Assembly: GCA_903919215.1 (NCBI GenBank)
Contig: CAIXHI010000107.1
Coordinates: 1-34,282, forward strand
Reading direction: 5' to 3'
Origin: an uncultured Acidimicrobiaceae bacterium
GTDB lineage: Bacteria > Actinomycetota > Acidimicrobiia > Acidimicrobiales > Ilumatobacteraceae
DNA: 34,282 nt
Under the pieces are notes generated by a model that was given only the letters and a program-made list of their open reading frames with translations, ran no database searches and was not told the origin of the DNA. Of this stretch, positions 31,546 to 34,282 are shown in pieces; positions within the stretch are counted from its first letter, which is position 1; each line of letters starts with the position of its first letter. The translations under genes were made by a program, and so were the position numbers.

Positions 31546-33567
31546 TCAGGCCAGTTCGGCGAGGAGGAACGTGAGCACGCGAGCCTCGTCGCGCCAGGCT
31601 TCGTAACGTCCGCTGGGGCCACCGTGGCCGGCACCCATCTCCATACGCATGATCAACGTGGCGTCGTTCGTTCGCACGGCGCGCAGCTTGGCGATCCACT
31701 TAGCCGGCTCGTGGAAGCTGACCCGTGGGTCGTTCAGACCACCGCTGATGAACAGCGCCGGGTATGCCGCAGCGACCGTGTTGTCGTAAGGCGAATAGCT
31801 GAGGATGTAGTCCGCCGCTGGCGAGGTACGGGGGTCGCCCCATTCCTCCCACTCGGTGACGGTCAGCGGCAGCGACGGATCGGACATCGTGGTGACCACG
31901 TCGACGAAGGGGACCTCAGCGACAGCGGCGCGGAACAGGTCGGGGCGCGTCGTGATGCAGGCACCCACGAGGAGGCCGCCGGCGCTGCCGCCGCGAACGG
32001 CGACCTTGCCGCGGTGACCCCAGCCATCGGCGACGAGGTGCTCGACGCAGGCGATGGTGTCGGTGAACGTGTTGCGCTTGTGCTCGAGCTTGCCGTGCAA
32101 GTACCACTCGCGACCCAGTTCGCCGCCACCGCGCGGGTGCACCAGTGCCCACACCGCGCCACGGTCGAGCAGCGACAGGCGGGCCACGCTGAACCACGGG
32201 GGCATCGACGACTCGTAGCTGCCGTAGCCGTAGACGACGAGCGGGGCGGTGCCGTCGATCGGGGTGTCGACATGACGGACGACATCGACCGGCACGCTGG
32301 TCCCGTCCGGGGCGGTCGCCCACAGTCGTTCGCTCGAGTAACGCGTGACGTCGACACCAGGAACCGGGGTCTGCTTCAGCATCGTGCGCTCGCCGGTACG
32401 CACGTGCTCTTCGAACACTGTGAGCGGAGTGGTGAGCGATTGCACCGTGTAGCGCACGGTGTCGGCGGCCCATTCCGGATTCGCATCCAGTTCGAGGTCG
32501 TGCGGTTCGGGAGCGCCCTGCACGGTTCGCTCACTGCCGTCGCGGAACAACACCCGCACCCGTGGCTGGGCATCGGCCCATTCGTGCACCACGAGGTGAT
32601 CGGCGAACGCTTCCACCGACGTGATCCGTCGGCCAGGAACGTGCGCGATGAGTTCGGTCCAGTCGCCGGGCGTGGCGAGAGGCGCCGTCATCAGCCGGAA
32701 GTCAGTGGCATTGAGGTTGGTGAGGACCACCCAGCGATCGCCCCAGTGGTCGACGGTGTATTCCACCTCGGGCCGGCGTGCCGCTACGAGCGTCGGCTGG
32801 CCGTCGGGCTGCGCAGCCGGCACCAGATGCACTTCGCTGCTCAACTTGCTCGCGGATTCGATGATGATCCATTCGCCGCTGCGGCTGAGATCCACGTAGA
32901 CGAAGAATCGTTCGTCGGGTTCGTCGAACACGACGACGTCGGCCGACTGCGGGGTGCCGAGGCGGTGCCGCCACACGGTGCAGGGGCGCATCTGCTCGTC
33001 GGCAGTGACGTAAAACAGCGTCGTGCCGTCGGCCGCCCACGCGGTGCCGCCCCACGTGGTGTCGAGCAGCTCGTCCGCCAAATCGGTACCCGTGGCCAGA
33101 TCGCGAAAGCGCATGGTGTACATCTCGCTACCGTCGGTGTCGCTGCTCCACGCCAGCAGCGTGTGCTGCGGGTTGACATCGAACGCGCTGACCGAGAAGT
33201 ACTCGTGTCCCGCGGCTTCGCGGTTCTCGTCGAGCAGCACCTCGTCTGCGGCCTGGCCGGCGCTGCGGCCGCGGCAGTGGATGGCGTAGCTCGCGCCTTC
33301 TTCGGTGCGAGTGACGTACCACCATCCGTCCTTACGTACCGGTGCCGACAGGTCGGTCTCCTGTACGCGCGACTTGATCTCACCGAAGATCGTTCCCACC
33401 TGCGCCTCGTGGGCGGCGAACCAGGCGTTGGAGTACGCGTTCTCGGCTTCGAGATAGGCGATGACCTCGGGGTCGTCCTTGTCGCGGAGCCACGCCCATG
33501 GATCGGGCATCGGACCCGTCGGTCGTTGCCAGTGGTGGTCGACTTGCTTCGCGATGGGCGCCTGCAC
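31546..33567 (-). CDS. ptrB: Oligopeptidase B-like prolyl oligopeptidase (S9A)
   Basis: 673 aa from GTG 33567. The frame is open 101 codons further, but that part lies over the ferredoxin gene, and TACCCT (33580-33575) places transcription one base before this GTG. A seven-bladed beta-propeller (about 70-420) is followed by an alpha/beta hydrolase domain. Catalytic triad S528 (RGGSAGG), D613 (LNDPRVS) and H648 (GAGHGG). PWAWLRDKDDPEVIAYLEAEN (cited in part) is the standard S9A N-terminal motif. It is a cytoplasmic peptidase, probably cutting after basic residues in short peptides. Confidence 0.88.
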   Translation of the reverse strand: MQAPIAKQVDHHWQRPTGPMPDPWAWLRDKDDPEVIAYLEAENAYSNAWFAAHEAQVGTIFGEIKSRVQETDLSAPVRKDGWWYVTRTEEGASYAIHCRGRSAGQAADEVLLDENREAAGHEYFSVSAFDVNPQHTLLAWSSDTDGSEMYTMRFRDLATGTDLADELLDTTWGGTAWAADGTTLFYVTADEQMRPCTVWRHRLGTPQSADVVVFDEPDERFFVYVDLSRSGEWIIIESASKLSSEVHLVPAAQPDGQPTLVAARRPEVEYTVDHWGDRWVVLTNLNATDFRLMTAPLATPGDWTELIAHVPGRRITSVEAFADHLVVHEWADAQPRVRVLFRDGSERTVQGAPEPHDLELDANPEWAADTVRYTVQSLTTPLTVFEEHVRTGERTMLKQTPVPGVDVTRYSSERLWATAPDGTSVPVDVVRHVDTPIDGTAPLVVYGYGSYESSMPPWFSVARLSLLDRGAVWALVHPRGGGELGREWYLHGKLEHKRNTFTDTIACVEHLVADGWGHRGKVAVRGGSAGGLLVGACITTRPDLFRAAVAEVPFVDVVTTMSDPSLPLTVTEWEEWGDPRTSPAADYILSYSPYDNTVAAAYPALFISGGLNDPRVSFHEPAKWIAKLRAVRTNDATLIMRMEMGAGHGGPSGRYEAWRDEARVLTFLLAELA

Positions 33568-33592
33568 GGGAGCCAGGGTAACGTCCGCCGGA
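33567..33592. promoter_or_regulatory. Second bidirectional leaderless promoter with -10 boxes sharing TA
   Basis: AGGGTAACGT (33575-33584) reads TACCCT leftward (oligopeptidase) and TAACGT rightward (ferredoxin); the two boxes share the TA at 33579-33580. The start codons are 24 bp apart, and each predicted transcript begins one base before its start codon. The layout repeats that at 20970-20993. Confidence 0.6.
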
Positions 33593-33846
33593 TGCGGGTG
33601 TGGATCGATCAAGACCTGTGCACGGGTGACGGTCTGTGTGTCGATCACTGCCACGATGTGTTCACACTGCTCGAGGACGGCATCGCCTACGTGATCCAGG
33701 CCGGCACTGTGCTGAACAATCCGGGTGGCTCCAGCAGCCTTGCCGAGGTGGAGTCGCGCTACCAGCAGAACGTCATCGACGCGGCCATCGCGTGCCCCGG
33801 CGAATGCATCTTCATCGAACTCGAGGTCATCCCAAATCGTCCGTAG
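33592..33846 (+). CDS. Small ferredoxin with CxxDxxC motif
   Basis: 84 aa from ATG 33592; the large frame upstream is an antisense shadow of the oligopeptidase gene. Cluster residues: C10, D13 and C16 in CTGDGLC, then C68-P69 in IACPGEC, with additional C20 and C72. Asp in the second ligand place, as in Pyrococcus furiosus ferredoxin, implies a [3Fe-4S] or Asp-ligated [4Fe-4S] cluster. An insertion of about 10 residues (LNNPGGSSS) lies before the last helix. It may serve KorAB or a P450-type partner; neither is adjacent. The tail overlaps the convergent unknown gene by 20 bp. Confidence 0.85.
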   Translation: MRVWIDQDLCTGDGLCVDHCHDVFTLLEDGIAYVIQAGTVLNNPGGSSSLAEVESRYQQNVIDAAIACPGECIFIELEVIPNRP

Positions 33847-34282
33847 GGACCGCGTGTGCTGCGTCGCCATCGTCGGTCGTTGAAGCGGTGACTCGGCGTC
33901 GGCGACGCATCAGCACCGTCGCAGCGGCGACGAGGGCGACGGCGATGCCGACACGAAGGAGCCCGGCCGAGGTCTCTCCGTCCACTGCGTCGATCACCTT
34001 GCGCGAGCGCTGCTCAGCCGTCGCGAGGTCGCCCCGAGCGAACGCGTCCCGAGCCTCGTTCAGCGTGGCGTCGATGTCGTTGCCGAGGAGTCCGACCGTG
34101 CCCAGGATGCCGTGCGAGCTGCGATCGGCACGTGCGGCCTTCAGCATGACCGTGGCCAAATCCAATTGCACCTGGATCTTCGCGGTCACTGCATCGAGTG
34201 GACCGCTCGCAGATTCGTACGCCGATCTGAGCTCTGACGTGTATGTGGTGCCGATCTCCTGCACCGCGGCACCGAGTTGATC
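33827..34282 (-). CDS. C-terminal part of an unknown membrane-anchored protein (N-terminus beyond window)
   Basis: At least 151 codons are open to the right edge; the GTG at 34264 is internal. About 100 residues of charged helix (TSELRSAYESASGPLDAV and following) precede one transmembrane segment (GLLRVGIAVALVAAATVLM), an RRRRR stop-transfer run and a short acidic tail. The topology suggests an exported helical domain anchored by its C-terminus. No family is recognised. The 3' end overlaps the ferredoxin gene. Confidence 0.65.
   Translation of the reverse strand, partial: DQLGAAVQEIGTTYTSELRSAYESASGPLDAVTAKIQVQLDLATVMLKAARADRSSHGILGTVGLLGNDIDATLNEARDAFARGDLATAEQRSRKVIDAVDGETSAGLLRVGIAVALVAAATVLMRRRRRVTASTTDDGDAAHAVPTDDLG

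Noticed and set aside
31522-33591. Long plus-strand frame leading into the ferredoxin
   Set aside because: It is antisense to the oligopeptidase catalytic and propeller domains. Only the last 84 codons, with their own -10 box, are real.
1-34282. tRNA, rRNA, CRISPR, IS element, prophage or att sites
   Set aside because: None of the expected signatures (clover-leaf arms, repeat-spacer periodicity, transposase or integrase motifs) was seen on reading either strand.

Overview
The window looks like chromosomal DNA of a high-GC actinobacterium. The best guess is class Acidimicrobiia (Ilumatobacter-like). This rests on gene content (F420-type LLM oxidoreductase, KorAB, an ethylmalonyl-CoA-type methylsuccinyl-CoA dehydrogenase, compact overlapping genes) and on many apparently leaderless genes; no database search was possible. 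I see no rRNA, tRNA, CRISPR array, insertion sequence or prophage gene. One gene is cut at each edge.

Positions 1-10110 form a coherent catabolic locus. A MocR-type regulator (minus strand, cut at the left edge) is divergent from a run of eight plus-strand genes: beta-ureidopropionase, dihydropyrimidinase, (methyl)malonate-semialdehyde dehydrogenase, an LLM flavin/F420 oxidoreductase, and a complete NMT1/THI5-type ABC importer (permease, ATPase, permease, lipoprotein). A very strong UUCG-capped hairpin closes the run. Together these would import a pyrimidine-like compound and take dihydrouracil or dihydrothymine to beta-amino acids, semialdehydes and acetyl- or propionyl-CoA. The usual dihydropyrimidine dehydrogenase is absent from the window, and the LLM protein occupies its place. 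A beta-alanine-type aminotransferase that could supply the missing transamination step lies at 15864-17231.

Positions 10124-18972 carry a DMT exporter, the 2-oxoacid:ferredoxin oxidoreductase korAB, a convergent enoyl-CoA isomerase-like gene with a DUF2786 gene and the aminotransferase, then a dienelactone hydrolase. A 381-bp gap rich in dyad symmetry and a small membrane protein follow. Positions 19032-24500 hold two overlapping CoA-ester lyases (Mcl1/Mcl2-like) and methylsuccinyl-CoA dehydrogenase, all pieces of ethylmalonyl-CoA / glyoxylate-propionyl-CoA chemistry. Between them lie a HAD hydrolase, a methyltransferase and a CopG/MazF-type toxin-antitoxin pair.

Positions 24581-34282 are mostly housekeeping or hydrolytic genes: LOG-family protein, serine hydrolase, YbhN-like membrane protein, MutY, SGNH hydrolase, epoxide-hydrolase-like protein, MBL-fold hydrolase, MauE-like protein, oligopeptidase B, a ferredoxin, and the C-terminal part of an unknown membrane-anchored protein.

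Two architectural themes run through the window. First, many genes have a TANNNT element whose first base lies 12-15 nt upstream of the start codon, which predicts leaderless transcripts and fixes several starts. Second, two divergent gene pairs are driven from -10 boxes that share a central TA (pattern ANNNTANNNT), leaving only 22-24 bp between the two start codons.
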